Below, piece after piece: positions 45,955 to 55,496 of a DNA stretch of 64,000 nucleotides. Made by a program: the position numbers and the translations under genes. Each line of letters opens with the position of its first letter. The first letter of the stretch is position 1. Source of the stretch: Bacteroidia bacterium (GTDB lineage Bacteria > Bacteroidota > Bacteroidia > Flavobacteriales > Flavobacteriaceae); NCBI GenBank assembly GCA_030428705.1, contig JAUIDI010000003.1, forward strand, positions 62,001 to 126,000, in the 5' to 3' direction. The notes beneath the pieces are model-generated. The model saw only the letters and a list, made by a program, of their open reading frames with translations. It was not told the DNA's origin and ran no database searches.

Positions 45955-45983
45955 AAAAAAAGCTCCGCATTTGCGGAGCTTTT
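45955..45983 (-). terminator. Intrinsic terminator of the ompA gene
   Basis: AAAAGCTCCGC (45958-45968) pairs with GCGGAGCTTTT (45973-45983) around ATTT, and a T run follows on the minus strand. Confidence 0.85.
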
Positions 45984-46011
45984 AATGTTATTTGAAACTT
46001 TTAAAACTGTT

Positions 46012-47358
46012 TTACTTTTGCAAGTTGATTTCAGTTCTTCTGTTTTGAGCTCTACCAGCTCTCGTGTTATTGGATGCAATTGGTTTAGATTCACCATATC
46101 CAATAGCAGTCAACCTGTCTGCAGCAATACCTTCGGCAATCAAGAAATCCCTAACCGAATTGGCGCGCTTCTCAGACAATGCTTGGTTGGTTTTCTCACC
46201 ACCAACACTATCAGTATGACCTTCTACAGTAAACTTGGCATTAGGATACTCTCCAAGAATTCTGATGATATCAACGAATACTGCAGTTGATTCAGGCTTC
46301 AAGGTAGCTTTACCTGTATCGAACAAGATTGTTTTAGCGTAATCGTTCAATTGTTTTTGAACTTCTTCGGTTACTTCTGGGCAACCTTGGTTGGCTACAG
46401 TACCGGCAACATCTGGACAAGCATCGTCTTTATCCAATACGCCGTCGCCATCTTTGTCTGGCCATGGGCATCCTTTATTTTCAGCAGGACCAGCTTCATT
46501 AGGACACTCATCATCTTTATCGGCCACACCGTCACCATCAGCATCAGGACATCCACCCAAAGCGGCAAGACCAGCTTCGTTAGGACAAGCATCATCTTTA
46601 TCGGCCACACCGTCGCCGTCAGCATCAGGACAACCGTTCATTTCTTTTGAACCTGCTTCATTAGGACAGCTATCTTTGCTATCTTCAATACCATCGCCGT
46701 CAGCATCAGGACAACCGTTGAATGCCTCTAGACCAGCAACTTCTGGACAGGCATCATCTTTATCATAGATTCCATCTCCATCAGTATCGGTTCCACCAAA
46801 TTTAACTGCAATACCGGCCATGTGTTGCCAGTGCTTAGCCAAATAATCTTCGAATGCGTGCTTGTAGCTTGTTTGAAGGGTAAGGCCGATATTCTCCGTA
46901 AACCAGAAATTAAGACCAACACCTGCATTTACCGTACCGGCTCCGATTTCATCTATCCAAGTGTAACCACCACCTACTTCGATAAAAGGATCGATAACGG
47001 TTTCTTTTAGAAAATTATATTTAATTGTACCATCTAATGCATAGTGCGAAAGATCATCTACGGCAACATCGCCCATTTTACTGATCTTGTTCAACGAACC
47101 TCTAGCACCGATTGAGAAACCACCCCCTACGGATTTGGATACCCCAACGTAAGAAATAGATGGAAGAATGTTCCAGTGATCATTCGCGTTGAAGAACTCA
47201 TTGCCAAAAGAACTGCCGTCCCCTGTTGGGTACGTATCGATGGCATTGGCCCCAAAACTAACTTGCCAAGGGTTATTCTCGTCTTGCGCTTGTATGTTAT
47301 TGGCACCTAGTATAAGAAGGGCAACAACCAATAATTTGCTAAGATGTTTCATGTTCAA
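46012..47358 (-). CDS. OmpA family outer-membrane protein with thrombospondin type-3 repeats
   Basis: The 448-residue protein has a signal peptide ending near IQAQ. An N-terminal outer-membrane beta-barrel domain (about 25-195) is followed by a Ca-binding TSP3 region of five repeats of the form [19 protein letters not shown]. The C-terminal OmpA peptidoglycan-binding domain contains [22 protein letters not shown]. This links the outer membrane to peptidoglycan. An alternative start is the ATG two codons on, at 47352. It has a strong promoter and terminator, as expected of an abundant protein. Confidence 0.95.
   Translation of the reverse strand: MNMKHLSKLLVVALLILGANNIQAQDENNPWQVSFGANAIDTYPTGDGSSFGNEFFNANDHWNILPSISYVGVSKSVGGGFSIGARGSLNKISKMGDVAVDDLSHYALDGTIKYNFLKETVIDPFIEVGGGYTWIDEIGAGTVNAGVGLNFWFTENIGLTLQTSYKHAFEDYLAKHWQHMAGIAVKFGGTDTDGDGIYDKDDACPEVAGLEAFNGCPDADGDGIEDSKDSCPNEAGSKEMNGCPDADGDGVADKDDACPNEAGLAALGGCPDADGDGVADKDDECPNEAGPAENKGCPWPDKDGDGVLDKDDACPDVAGTVANQGCPEVTEEVQKQLNDYAKTILFDTGKATLKPESTAVFVDIIRILGEYPNAKFTVEGHTDSVGGEKTNQALSEKRANSVRDFLIAEGIAADRLTAIGYGESKPIASNNTRAGRAQNRRTEINLQK
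46378..46790 (-). repeat. TSP3 coding repeats within the OmpA gene
   Basis: Five tandem degenerate units of about 80-90 bp encode the calcium-binding thrombospondin type-3 repeats. The two central units are nearly identical at DNA level (for example around 46512-46640), which makes slippage or length change between strains possible. Confidence 0.8.
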
Positions 47359-47386
47359 TATTTTAAGTTTAAGTGTTTATTAGCTG

Positions 47387-47416
47387 CAAATGTAAGTTGT
47401 TAAATATTATTAACAA
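47387..47416 (-). promoter_or_regulatory. Bacteroidota-type promoter of ompA
   Basis: On the minus strand TTG (47416-47414), a 19-nt spacer and TACATTTG (47394-47387) match the -33 / -7 consensus. The ATG at 47358 is 28 bp downstream. Confidence 0.75.
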
Positions 47417-47465
47417 AAACAATTTTCTATTTTTTTTAACGCATTTCATAGAATAAATAGGACTT

Positions 47466-48659
47466 TTAAACGATTTTTAGCTCCTTTCCGACTTCAATAA
47501 ATGCCTGAATTGCCTTATCCAAATGTTCGATTTTATGTGCTGCGGATAACTGAACCCGTATTCTCGCCTTGCCTTTTGGTACCACGGGATAGAAAAATCC
47601 GATTACATAGATGCCTTTTTTCAAAAGCTCATCCGCCATTTTCTGGGAGAGTTTGGCGTCGTAGAGCATTACCGGTACAATTGCCGAATCACCATCTATT
47701 ATATCGAAACCGGCTTGTTTCATGCCTTTTTTAAAGTATTCCGTGTTTTTTTGAAGCTTATCCCTAAGTGTGGTATCATTTTCAAGCATTTCAAAAACCT
47801 TGATCGAAGCTCCCACAATGGCGGGGGCCAGCGAGTTCGAGAAGAGATAGGGCCTAGATCGCTGTCTCAAGATTTCAATGATTTCCTTTTTTCCGGTAGT
47901 ATACCCTCCCATTGCACCCCCAAGGGCCTTGCCCAAGGTGCCGGTAATAATATCGATACGGCCCATAACATTCTTCTCTTCCAAGGTGCCGCGACCTTTT
48001 TCACCAATAAATCCGGCGGCATGGCATTCATCTATCATTACCAGGGCATCGTACTTGTCGGCCAAATCGCATATTTTATCAAGTGGGGCCACGAGACCAT
48101 CCATAGAAAAAACACCATCGGTCACGATGACCTTGAAACGTGCATTGTCCGATCGGGCCTGTACCAATTGCCTTTCAAGGTCTGCCATATCACTATTGGC
48201 ATAGCGGTATCGCTTGGCTTTGCACAAACGAACCCCATCGATTATCGAGGCATGGTTGAGCGAATCTGAAATAATGGCATCTTCTGCAGAAAGCAACGGT
48301 TCGAATACTCCGCCATTGGCATCAAAGGCAGCGGCATATAATATGGTATCTTCGGTACCATAGAAATCCGCGATTTTTTTCTCCAATTGCTTGTGGATGT
48401 CTTGCGTTCCACAGATAAACCGAACGGAAGACATTCCAAAACCATGAGTGTCCATCGTATCTTTTGCCGCTTGAATAACTTCAGGATGTGACGATAATCC
48501 CAAATAATTATTGGCGCAGAAATTAATGACTTCTTCGCCCGTCGAAATCTTGATCACGGCATCTTGGGGCGTCATGATAATTCGTTCTGTTTTGTAAAGT
48601 CCATCGTTCTTGATGTTCGACAATTCTTTTTCTAAATGTTCCTTGATTTTTCCGTACAT
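47466..48659 (-). CDS. kbl: Glycine C-acetyltransferase (2-amino-3-ketobutyrate CoA ligase)
   Basis: The 397-residue alpha-oxoamine synthase has [28 protein letters not shown], the catalytic His in [11 protein letters not shown] and the PLP lysine in [14 protein letters not shown]. It splits 2-amino-3-oxobutyrate with CoA into glycine and acetyl-CoA in threonine breakdown. It starts 12 bp after the AddA-like gene and shares its strand. No threonine dehydrogenase is adjacent. Confidence 0.93.
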   Translation of the reverse strand: MYGKIKEHLEKELSNIKNDGLYKTERIIMTPQDAVIKISTGEEVINFCANNYLGLSSHPEVIQAAKDTMDTHGFGMSSVRFICGTQDIHKQLEKKIADFYGTEDTILYAAAFDANGGVFEPLLSAEDAIISDSLNHASIIDGVRLCKAKRYRYANSDMADLERQLVQARSDNARFKVIVTDGVFSMDGLVAPLDKICDLADKYDALVMIDECHAAGFIGEKGRGTLEEKNVMGRIDIITGTLGKALGGAMGGYTTGKKEIIEILRQRSRPYLFSNSLAPAIVGASIKVFEMLENDTTLRDKLQKNTEYFKKGMKQAGFDIIDGDSAIVPVMLYDAKLSQKMADELLKKGIYVIGFFYPVVPKGKARIRVQLSAAHKIEHLDKAIQAFIEVGKELKIV

Positions 48660-48671
48660 GTTTATTAGATT

Positions 48672-51600
48672 CTAAATGAATTCAGGGGTTATTGTTTCGT
48701 CAATATAGACAATGATTTTATTTTCTACCTCGTATCCCATATCCTCTAGCGTATCGGCATAGTCATAAAGCTGTTCACGATACTTGGGGCTTTTTTTCCC
48801 GGTCTTGTAGTCGATCAAGGTCGCCTTCTTTCCTTCGATTACGATTCGATCGGGTCTAAGTAGGCGGCCTTCTTGGGTCAGAATATCGATCTCGTTATAA
48901 ACTCTCAGGCCTTCATCATAGAATCTTGTCAATAAAGGATGCCTTAAAATTTGATCGACCTTTGCCGTAATAGTATCCGTCTCTTCGACCGGAATATCGC
49001 CATTTTGTCTTAAACGCTTAATTGCCGATGGGACATCGTCTCGGTTTTCTATCAAACTCATTACGTTATGAATGAGGTTGCCATGTATTCTGGCATTTTG
49101 TATTTCTGAATCCCAGAGCATTCTCGATTTTGCGAGAATCTGAAAACCCTCCCGCTCTTTGGACGAATATTGATATGGGACGGTTTTTAGCATTTTTTCG
49201 GATTCTTTGGCGTTATTGTCTTTCAATCTTCCAAATGTATAGCAGGTCTTATTGATATCCCATACCCCTTTTTGCTTTAAATAATGAACAAACAGACCCG
49301 GATAGTATTCAGCTTTAGGTTCGCCGTCTTTGGTCAAATCCATTTCGGTAATTACGAACAATGCCTTGACCGCTCGCGTAAGCGCTACATAAAGAACGTT
49401 GAAGGCATCGAGCTCCATCTGATGTTGCTCTTTGGTGAATAGCGCTTTGAAAATTTCGCCATATTCGACGACTTCTTTCTTTTCGTTGATTAATAACTCC
49501 TCGAATCCGCAAAAGTCTATGGGGTCTACCGGGACCCATAATTTCTTATCCGTCGGTCTTTTGTATATGTGCGAATTTGCAAAAGGGTAGATAACAATAT
49601 TAAATTCGAGTCCCTTGGATTTATGGATTGACATAATCTGAACGGCACCTGTATTTTCAGGGGTGCTTACGCAGGCTTGGTCCTTTTTCTTTTCCCAAAA
49701 GGAGAGAAAAGTCGATGCTTCGACACCTTCCTTCTGCTCTTGCTCAAAGACCAGATCCATTAAATGAGTAATATAGGCGTCTGAATCGCCAACTAGGTTA
49801 AATTGACGTAAAGCATACTCCAGACCGTCATATACCGATTCCTGCCGCATTCTACCCAAATCGAAATCAAAATCATTCTTGAGCAAAACAGAAATAGATT
49901 TCAAATTATGATGAATGAAGTCGTGCTTGTCCTCTTTTTTCTTGGCGAGATACGCAAGAAGGTCATAGCCGGCCTGTAGATCGTTCGGATCGACACTATA
50001 ACGAAGTAGGTCAACTAAAAATCGAACTTTGGGGCTACTAGCTATCAACAAGGTTTCCGAGGAAACAACATCGATTTGATTGTCGGTCAAGTATTCCGCC
50101 AATAATACCCCATGTCTGTTGTCACGCACCAATATCGTGATATCTTTTGCGGAATAACCACTTTTCAACACACTTTGAATGGTCTGTAAAACTTTCAAAC
50201 AATAAACTTCTTCCTTCGATTTTATCTCATCGGGAACCGTAAAGTCGATTTGAACCAGGCCACCGGTCGTGTTGGTAGGCACTTGTTTGGCGTTTGAAAA
50301 AAGTTGACGATAGTCAATGTTCTGTAAAAACTCTGACGTAATCGAAAAAAAGTCATTGTTAAAGGCTACGATTTCCTGATGGCTGCGGTAATTGTTCGGA
50401 AGATTTTTAATTTGGGGCGACGACACAAACGGATTTGTATTTTCGTTCACCATATCAAGAAATTGCTCGACCTGTCCACCCCTCCAACGGTAAATTGCCT
50501 GCTTGCCGTCTCCGACCAAGAAAAGTGAGCCTATCCTGCCGTCGCTGCCTTGGCCCTCGAGGGCATTGCCGACCAATGGAATCAGGTTCTTCCATTGCAT
50601 TAGCGATGTGTCCTGAAATTCGTCGATGAAATAGTGGCGGTATTTTTCGCCCAACCGCTCATAAATGAATGGTGCCGGCTGGTCTTTTATTTCTTTCGAG
50701 ACGATAGTATTGAATTCCGATATCGATAGTTGATTACGCTCGTTCAGAATAAGCCCAACTTCATGTTGAATCTCATTTAATACCGTTAATGGAACGATAT
50801 TGCCATAGGCGTTTATAAGAAAGGAACGTAAGTTATGATTCTTTTCAATGTTGTTGAATATTATGATAAAATCGGCATGAAGTGTATCGAGAATTGTCTT
50901 TGTTTCTTGTGGGCATGACTTGTTATAAAGTGGATTTGTGTCAAAATTTCTTTTCCAACCGGCATTAAAGTCGATTTTGAAATCACGAGCTTGAATTTTA
51001 AACATGAATTTTGGAAAGTAGCCTCTGCTGAAATCCTTAAATTCCAAACCTTTTTTTTCGATCAGATCTAGGGCTTTAGTGGCATAGAGAACCAATCCAT
51101 CCTCTAAGGAAATAACCCTATTCCTAATATGCTTTTTCAGGGCCAAAAAATCATCTATGGTCTTGTCTTCAAGTTTTTTAACATGCGTAGCATGATTCTC
51201 ATTGAACAGAAGTTTGCCTATTTGGTTCAGATCATAGGCTACATCCCAACTTTTGTTGTCGTCTATTTTTTCGAGGGAAAAATCAACTAGGACCTTGGTT
51301 AGTCTTTTATCCGAACCGGCTCTGTCCAAAAGTCTTGAAACAGCTTCGTCCAGCAGCAGATCGGTATCGAGGATTACCTCAAAATTTTGTGGAAGTCGAA
51401 GATCACGTGCAAATGTACGTATGAGCCTATGTGTAAATTTATCGATTGTGGATATGTCGAAAAAGGAATAATTGTGGAGTATTTCCTTTAATATGTGCCT
51501 TGATTTTTTTTGTAGAACTGCGGGCTCCATACCGAGCTCGACACAAATTTCCTCCGACATTGACACCGATTCCAGTGGTATCGACGATTGGCCAAAGTTA

Positions 51601-51815
51601 TACAAGCTGCTCAAAATCCGATGTTTCATCTCGTTGACAGCTTTGTTGGTAAAGGTGATGGCCAAAATTTTGCGATAACCCTTGTCGGTCGACAGAACGA
51701 TTTTAAGATACTCCTTGGCCAAGGTGTAGGTCTTACCGGATCCGGCAGATGCACTATAGATTTTGAAGGGTGCGTCTTGCACGTTCTTTTTCCTGCAAAT
51801 TACGCAATCTATCAT
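48672..51815 (-). CDS. AddA-like UvrD helicase-nuclease
   Basis: The 1047-residue protein starts at ATG 51815; an in-frame TTG at 51827 adds four residues. The helicase has Walker A SASAGSGKTYT, DEFQDTSLMQW (motif II), GDGKQAIYRWRGG (motif III) and a later SIHKSKGLEFNIVIYPFA. The C-terminal RecB-type nuclease has PDRIVIEGKKATLIDYKTG. With the AddB-like protein it is expected to resect DNA ends for RecA. It is divergent from sodA. Confidence 0.9.
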   Translation of the reverse strand: MIDCVICRKKNVQDAPFKIYSASAGSGKTYTLAKEYLKIVLSTDKGYRKILAITFTNKAVNEMKHRILSSLYNFGQSSIPLESVSMSEEICVELGMEPAVLQKKSRHILKEILHNYSFFDISTIDKFTHRLIRTFARDLRLPQNFEVILDTDLLLDEAVSRLLDRAGSDKRLTKVLVDFSLEKIDDNKSWDVAYDLNQIGKLLFNENHATHVKKLEDKTIDDFLALKKHIRNRVISLEDGLVLYATKALDLIEKKGLEFKDFSRGYFPKFMFKIQARDFKIDFNAGWKRNFDTNPLYNKSCPQETKTILDTLHADFIIIFNNIEKNHNLRSFLINAYGNIVPLTVLNEIQHEVGLILNERNQLSISEFNTIVSKEIKDQPAPFIYERLGEKYRHYFIDEFQDTSLMQWKNLIPLVGNALEGQGSDGRIGSLFLVGDGKQAIYRWRGGQVEQFLDMVNENTNPFVSSPQIKNLPNNYRSHQEIVAFNNDFFSITSEFLQNIDYRQLFSNAKQVPTNTTGGLVQIDFTVPDEIKSKEEVYCLKVLQTIQSVLKSGYSAKDITILVRDNRHGVLLAEYLTDNQIDVVSSETLLIASSPKVRFLVDLLRYSVDPNDLQAGYDLLAYLAKKKEDKHDFIHHNLKSISVLLKNDFDFDLGRMRQESVYDGLEYALRQFNLVGDSDAYITHLMDLVFEQEQKEGVEASTFLSFWEKKKDQACVSTPENTGAVQIMSIHKSKGLEFNIVIYPFANSHIYKRPTDKKLWVPVDPIDFCGFEELLINEKKEVVEYGEIFKALFTKEQHQMELDAFNVLYVALTRAVKALFVITEMDLTKDGEPKAEYYPGLFVHYLKQKGVWDINKTCYTFGRLKDNNAKESEKMLKTVPYQYSSKEREGFQILAKSRMLWDSEIQNARIHGNLIHNVMSLIENRDDVPSAIKRLRQNGDIPVEETDTITAKVDQILRHPLLTRFYDEGLRVYNEIDILTQEGRLLRPDRIVIEGKKATLIDYKTGKKSPKYREQLYDYADTLEDMGYEVENKIIVYIDETITPEFI

Positions 51816-51840
51816 GGTTCTTAACAAATAATTAGACCGT

Positions 51841-51848
51841 TATCTTTG
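51841..51848 (+). promoter_or_regulatory. Bacteroidota -7 box TATCTTTG upstream of sodA
   Basis: TATCTTTG matches TAnnTTTG exactly, 52 bp before the sodA start codon. The -33 region is not a clear TTG. Confidence 0.5.
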
Positions 51849-51900
51849 TTAAAATCCGTAAATTTGAAGTTCTTAAGTATTAATCTAAAAACACTATAAA

Positions 51901-52509
51901 ATGGCTTTTGAACTACCTAAATTACCCTATGCATATGATGCATTGGAACCCTATATTGATGCTAGGACCATGGAGATACACCATACCAAACACCACAATG
52001 GCTATACGACCAAGCTGAATGGCGCTATCGAGGGGACCGATTTGGAGAGCAAATCAATTGAAGATATTCTAGAGAATCTTGATATGTCGAATGGTGCGGT
52101 TCGTAACAATGGAGGTGGATTTTTTAACCACTCCCTGTTTTGGAACATTATGTCGCCTGACGGTGGCGGCGAACCTTCCGGAGAATTGGCGGATGCGATT
52201 GACGGGGCTTTTGGGTCATTTGACGCATTCAAGGAGAAATTCAGTGGAGCTGCCGGTACAAGATTCGGATCTGGTTGGGCTTGGCTATGCGTGCATGAAG
52301 GAGGTAAGGTAGAAGTCTGTTCGACGCCGAACCAAGATAACCCATTGATGCCGGATACAGGTTGTGGCGGGTATCCGATCTTGGGATTGGATGTTTGGGA
52401 ACATGCTTATTACCTGAACTATCAGAACCGACGTCCGGACTATATCAGTGCTTTTTTCAACGTAATCGATTGGAACAAGGTTTCCGAGCTTTACGCAGCG
52501 AATAAATAA
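51901..52509 (+). CDS. sodA: Superoxide dismutase (Mn-type or cambialistic)
   Basis: The 202-residue enzyme has all four metal ligands: His in [10 protein letters not shown], His in FFNHSLFW, and Asp and His in [16 protein letters not shown] in the C-terminal domain carries the Gln characteristic of the Mn type, while FeSOD has it near the second His. The DTGCGGYP insert before the LDVWEH motif is common in Bacteroidota. It converts superoxide to hydrogen peroxide and oxygen in the cytoplasm. It has its own terminator. Confidence 0.94.
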   Translation: MAFELPKLPYAYDALEPYIDARTMEIHHTKHHNGYTTKLNGAIEGTDLESKSIEDILENLDMSNGAVRNNGGGFFNHSLFWNIMSPDGGGEPSGELADAIDGAFGSFDAFKEKFSGAAGTRFGSGWAWLCVHEGGKVEVCSTPNQDNPLMPDTGCGGYPILGLDVWEHAYYLNYQNRRPDYISAFFNVIDWNKVSELYAANK

Positions 52510-52532
52510 TGTAACGATAGATTGATGTAAAT

Positions 52533-52565
52533 AAAAAACTCCCCTGAAAAAGGGGAGTTTTTTTA
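52533..52565 (+). terminator. Intrinsic terminator of sodA
   Basis: AACTCCCC (52537-52544) pairs with GGGGAGTT (52552-52559) around TGAAAAA and runs into seven T. Confidence 0.85.
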
Positions 52566-52580
52566 TGGATATATAGAATA

Positions 52581-52651
52581 GAAAAGGGCGGAGAAGTCTC
52601 CACCCTTTTCGTCCCAAATCTTACCATAAACTTAACCTACTTATGCTATGG
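52581..52651 (-). ncRNA. Predicted small RNA, copy 1 of 4
   Basis: The 71-nt element reads on the minus strand as a 40-nt conserved block beginning CCATAGCATAAG (at 52651) and ending GATTTGGG, followed by a hairpin (52581-52610) with a T-rich end. Its stem has one non-Watson-Crick position: C at 52589 against A at 52602 on plus, which is a G-U wobble in the minus-strand RNA. A -7-like box TAATTTAG lies at 52664-52657, 5 nt upstream. No TTG was seen at -33, so the promoter is weak here. The block differs from the other copies at 52628. Confidence 0.65.
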
Positions 52652-52786
52652 CATGACTAAATTACTGGTATTGCGGGAAATAAAAAAGAAATTTTGCGAA
52701 ATTTTAAGGGTCTGCCAGAACGAACCATAAGGCCTTAAAAAAGGAAAGATAGGCCCAGCCCTGTCAATTGCATGGCTTTTGGCAAT

Positions 52787-52857
52787 AAAAAAGGCGGAGC
52801 AATGCTCCGCCTTTTTTCCCCAAATCTTACCATGAACTTAACCTACTTATGCTATGG
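52787..52857 (-). ncRNA. Predicted small RNA, copy 2 of 4
   Basis: The 71-nt element has the conserved block from 52857 to 52818. A perfect 14-bp hairpin pairs AAAAAAGGCGGAGC (52787-52800) with its complement (52804-52817), with loop AAT on plus and ATT in the minus RNA, followed by TTTTTTA on minus. The promoter is complete: TTG (52892-52890), 19-nt spacer, TATTTTTG (52870-52863). The block starts 5 nt after the -7 box. Confidence 0.78.
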
Positions 52858-52862
52858 TCTTC

Positions 52863-52892
52863 CAAAAATAGACCTTCAAGAGGCGAGATCAA
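52863..52892 (-). promoter_or_regulatory. Promoter of small RNA copy 2
   Basis: TTG (52892-52890), 19-nt spacer and TATTTTTG (52870-52863) on the minus strand match the Bacteroidota consensus fully. Confidence 0.75.
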
Positions 52893-53007
52893 AAAGTTTT
52901 AGATGAAAATCAATATCCATGGTTAAAGTGCTCTTAACTGACAATTGTCTTATAAATGATTGGGAAAAGGAATACAACTTCTCGCGAATATGAATAATAG
53001 TAATTAG

Positions 53008-53172
53008 GAATACTACAACCTAAAAGAAGGACTGTCTTTTAATGACAATGCAGTTTTTGGTGGAGAGCCCTATCATGTAGAAGAACGGACGATGGGTAAG
53101 TATTGGAAATTTTTTGTGAATCAGGGAAATAGGACTTCACTTGATAATCAAGATTTAAACGTCCAGAGGTAG
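53008..53172 (+). other. Short open frame without start codon between small RNA copies 2 and 3
   Basis: After a TAG at 53005-53007 a frame stays open for 54 codons to TAG 53170-53172, with a normal-looking composition (for example GLSFNDNAVFGGEPYH) but no ATG until the late MGKYWKFF. It could be the remnant of a gene broken up around the small RNA array, or chance. I recognise no domain. The rest of 52566-53597 holds only the four elements and AT-rich spacers. Confidence 0.2.
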
Positions 53173-53195
53173 TTTGCAAAAATGTTTTTCAAAAT

Positions 53196-53262
53196 AAAAG
53201 GCGGAGCATTGCTCCGCCTTTTCCCCAAATCTTACCATGAACTTAACCTACTTATGCTATGG
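53196..53262 (-). ncRNA. Predicted small RNA, copy 3 of 4
   Basis: The 67-nt element has the conserved block from 53262 to 53223. A perfect 12-bp hairpin pairs AAAAGGCGGAGC (53196-53207) with 53211-53222, with loop ATT on plus and AAT in the minus RNA, followed by TTTTATTTTG on the minus strand. A full promoter precedes it: TTG (53295-53293), 17-nt spacer, TACTTTTG (53275-53268). The block starts 5 nt after the -7 box. Confidence 0.78.
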
Positions 53263-53267
53263 TCTTC

Positions 53268-53295
53268 CAAAAGTAAATTATTGGGTAAGGCACAA
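53268..53295 (-). promoter_or_regulatory. Promoter of small RNA copy 3
   Basis: TTG (53295-53293), 17-nt spacer and TACTTTTG (53275-53268) on the minus strand match the Bacteroidota consensus fully. Confidence 0.75.
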
Positions 53296-53420
53296 AAAAA
53301 ATCTTTGTTGAATTTCAAATAAGTCGGTTAAACTGCTTCTTATATAAAAAGAGGGTGATATCTATTGTCGGTTTAGTTTTATGAATTGTAGGAGGGCTAT
53401 GTATCCGGCTTGTAGAAAAT

Positions 53421-53491
53421 AAAAAAGGTGGAGAAGTCTCCACCTTTTTTGCCCCAAATCTTACCATGAACTTAACCTACTTATGCTATGG
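53421..53491 (-). ncRNA. Predicted small RNA, copy 4 of 4
   Basis: The 71-nt element has the conserved block from 53491 to 53452. A 13-bp perfect hairpin pairs AAAAAAGGTGGAG (53421-53433) with 53438-53450. Relative to copies 2 and 3 a C-G pair is replaced by T-A, a compensatory change. The -7-like box TATTTTAG (53504-53497) is again 5 nt upstream; TTG is 14 nt further, which is short. Confidence 0.7.
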
Positions 53492-53553
53492 CGGTTCTAA
53501 AATAATCGGGTGGATTACCAAAGGGACTACATTGCCGATAAAAAGCGATATTT

Positions 53554-53589
53554 ATCGATGAAATGCATGTTTTTGTGCATTTCATCGAT
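53554..53589 (-). terminator. Long hairpin after purF
   Basis: A 14-bp perfect stem pairs ATCGATGAAATGCA (53554-53567) with its complement (53576-53589) around TGTTTTTG. It lies 9 bp after the purF stop. On the minus strand the T stretch comes late, so it may be an atypical terminator, a stability hairpin or a boundary for the small RNA array. Confidence 0.55.
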
Positions 53590-53597
53590 TTTTATAA

Positions 53598-55496
53598 TCA
53601 ATAGGCCCGTTCGTTTTTTCCCTCGAAAAAGTTGATAAATGCCCTATTTACGACCCGATTCCCGCCAGGGGTGGGGTAATCGCCCGTAAAATACCAGTCG
53701 CCCAGATTTTTAGGGCATGCTTCATGAAGATTTTCAATGGTCTGATATATGATTTGAACTTCCGCCTTAATATCATTCGGGCTTAGAAGCTCACCTATTT
53801 TTTGGGATATTTCTTCTGCCGTGAAAGGGGCATAGAATTCTTTGACATAATTGACAACGTCTTGGTCCCTTGTATTTATTTGGCCCAAGCATTTTTCATA
53901 AATATCGTCGACAAGATTCATGGTCAATCGTTCTTGGTGTAAAGCAAGGGCGGCTCTAAAGGCTATAAAATCTTCCAGTTTGGCCATATCGATACCATAA
54001 CAGTCGGGATATCTGATTTGTGGGGCCGATGATACTACGACTATTTTTTTTGGTGAGAGTCGATCTAGAATGCGCAATATGCTTTTCTTCAATGTTGTTC
54101 CCCGAACAATACTGTCATCAATAATAACCAGATTGTCACCGGCCTTTACGGAACCATACGAGATGTCGTACACATGCGCGACCAAATCATCCCTGCTGCT
54201 ATCTTGAGTGATAAAAGTCCTTAATTTGGCATCTTTGATAGCGACTTTTTCAATTCTTGGCCGTATTTCGAGAATTTCATGAAGCTCCTTGCTTGTAATA
54301 TTGGCTCCAATGGCCAGAATCTGCTCCTCCTTTTTTTTGTTCAAATAGTTCTGGGCTTCTTTGACCATACCGTAAAACGAGGTTTCTGCGGTATTTGGAA
54401 TATACGAGAATACGGTATTCTTGATATCATAATCGATAGATTCCAATATTTGCGGGAAAATCAATCGACCAAGCATTTTTCGTTCTTGATAGATTTCTTT
54501 ATCACTTCCCCTAGAAAAGTAAATCCGTTCAAAAGAACAAGCTTTTCGCTCCTTGGGCTCCAATATTTCCTCTAAGAAAACATCACCGTTCTTTTTGACG
54601 ATAATGGCATGGCCGGGATCCAATTCTTCAACATCTTCATACTTGACGTTGAAGACAGTTTGAATCGCAGGTCTTTCCGATGCCACGACGACGACTTCGT
54701 CATCTTTATAATAATAGGCGGGCCTGATACCCGAGGGATCTCTCAAGACGAAGGCATCGCCATGCCCCAATAGTCCGGCCATGGCATAACCACCATCAAA
54801 ATTCTTGACCGCCCTTTTCAGAATTTTGGAAACTTTGAGACGTTCAGCGATCAAAGGTGAAGCCTCTTGTTTGGTATACCCTTCTTTTTTGATTTTTTTG
54901 TAGAGTTTGGCTACGGCATCATCTAGAAAGTGGCCGATTTTTTCCATGACCGTAACGGTATCGACCATATCTTTTGGATGCTGTCCCAACTGCACCAAAT
55001 TTTCGAAAAGCTCATGTACATTGGTCATATTGAAGTTTCCGGCAACGATAAGGTTTCGGTGCATCCAATTATTTTGACGAAGAAAGGGATGTACGCTTTC
55101 CATACTGTTCTTGCCAAAAGTGCCATAACGCACATGGCCCAACAATACCTCGCCTATATAAGGAATATGCTTTTTTTGAAGCGCAACATTTTCCGCATAT
55201 TCGGGGTTTGCGGCCAAAGTTGTATTGATACGTTCATTGATCTGGGCAAAAATATCTTGAATGGGCTGTTGTTCTATAGAGCGCACCCTGCTCATAAAAC
55301 GTTCCCCGGGTGCCATATCCAATTTGATGCTTGCAAAGCCCGCGCCATCTTGGCCACGGTTGTGCTGCTTTTCCATCATCAAATACATTTTATTAACCCC
55401 ATAGAATGCGGTACCGTACTTTTTTTTGTAGTACTCCAAAGGTTTCAACAAACGGATTACCGATATTCCGCATTCATGTTTAATGGCCTCACTCAT
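53598..55496 (-). CDS. purF: Amidophosphoribosyltransferase
   Basis: The 632-residue protein has an N-terminal glutamine amidotransferase domain with nucleophile Cys9 (HECGISVIR; a short propeptide is removed in this class), KQHNRGQDGAGFAS and GHVRYGTFGKNS. A phosphoribosyltransferase domain follows, with the PRPP loop VIIDDSIVRGTT. It makes 5-phosphoribosylamine, the first step of purine synthesis. It is about 130 residues longer than E. coli PurF (505), as in other Bacteroidota. purN lies 1.7 kb further upstream on the same strand. Confidence 0.93.
   Translation of the reverse strand: MSEAIKHECGISVIRLLKPLEYYKKKYGTAFYGVNKMYLMMEKQHNRGQDGAGFASIKLDMAPGERFMSRVRSIEQQPIQDIFAQINERINTTLAANPEYAENVALQKKHIPYIGEVLLGHVRYGTFGKNSMESVHPFLRQNNWMHRNLIVAGNFNMTNVHELFENLVQLGQHPKDMVDTVTVMEKIGHFLDDAVAKLYKKIKKEGYTKQEASPLIAERLKVSKILKRAVKNFDGGYAMAGLLGHGDAFVLRDPSGIRPAYYYKDDEVVVVASERPAIQTVFNVKYEDVEELDPGHAIIVKKNGDVFLEEILEPKERKACSFERIYFSRGSDKEIYQERKMLGRLIFPQILESIDYDIKNTVFSYIPNTAETSFYGMVKEAQNYLNKKKEEQILAIGANITSKELHEILEIRPRIEKVAIKDAKLRTFITQDSSRDDLVAHVYDISYGSVKAGDNLVIIDDSIVRGTTLKKSILRILDRLSPKKIVVVSSAPQIRYPDCYGIDMAKLEDFIAFRAALALHQERLTMNLVDDIYEKCLGQINTRDQDVVNYVKEFYAPFTAEEISQKIGELLSPNDIKAEVQIIYQTIENLHEACPKNLGDWYFTGDYPTPGGNRVVNRAFINFFEGKNERAY

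Noticed and set aside
46378-46790. Repeat array of unknown type
   Set aside because: The periodicity is explained by thrombospondin type-3 repeats encoded in the OmpA protein.
52581-53491. CRISPR array
   Set aside because: Only four units, 206-409 bp apart, with hairpins, -7 boxes and terminators; spacers are irregular and no cas gene is near.
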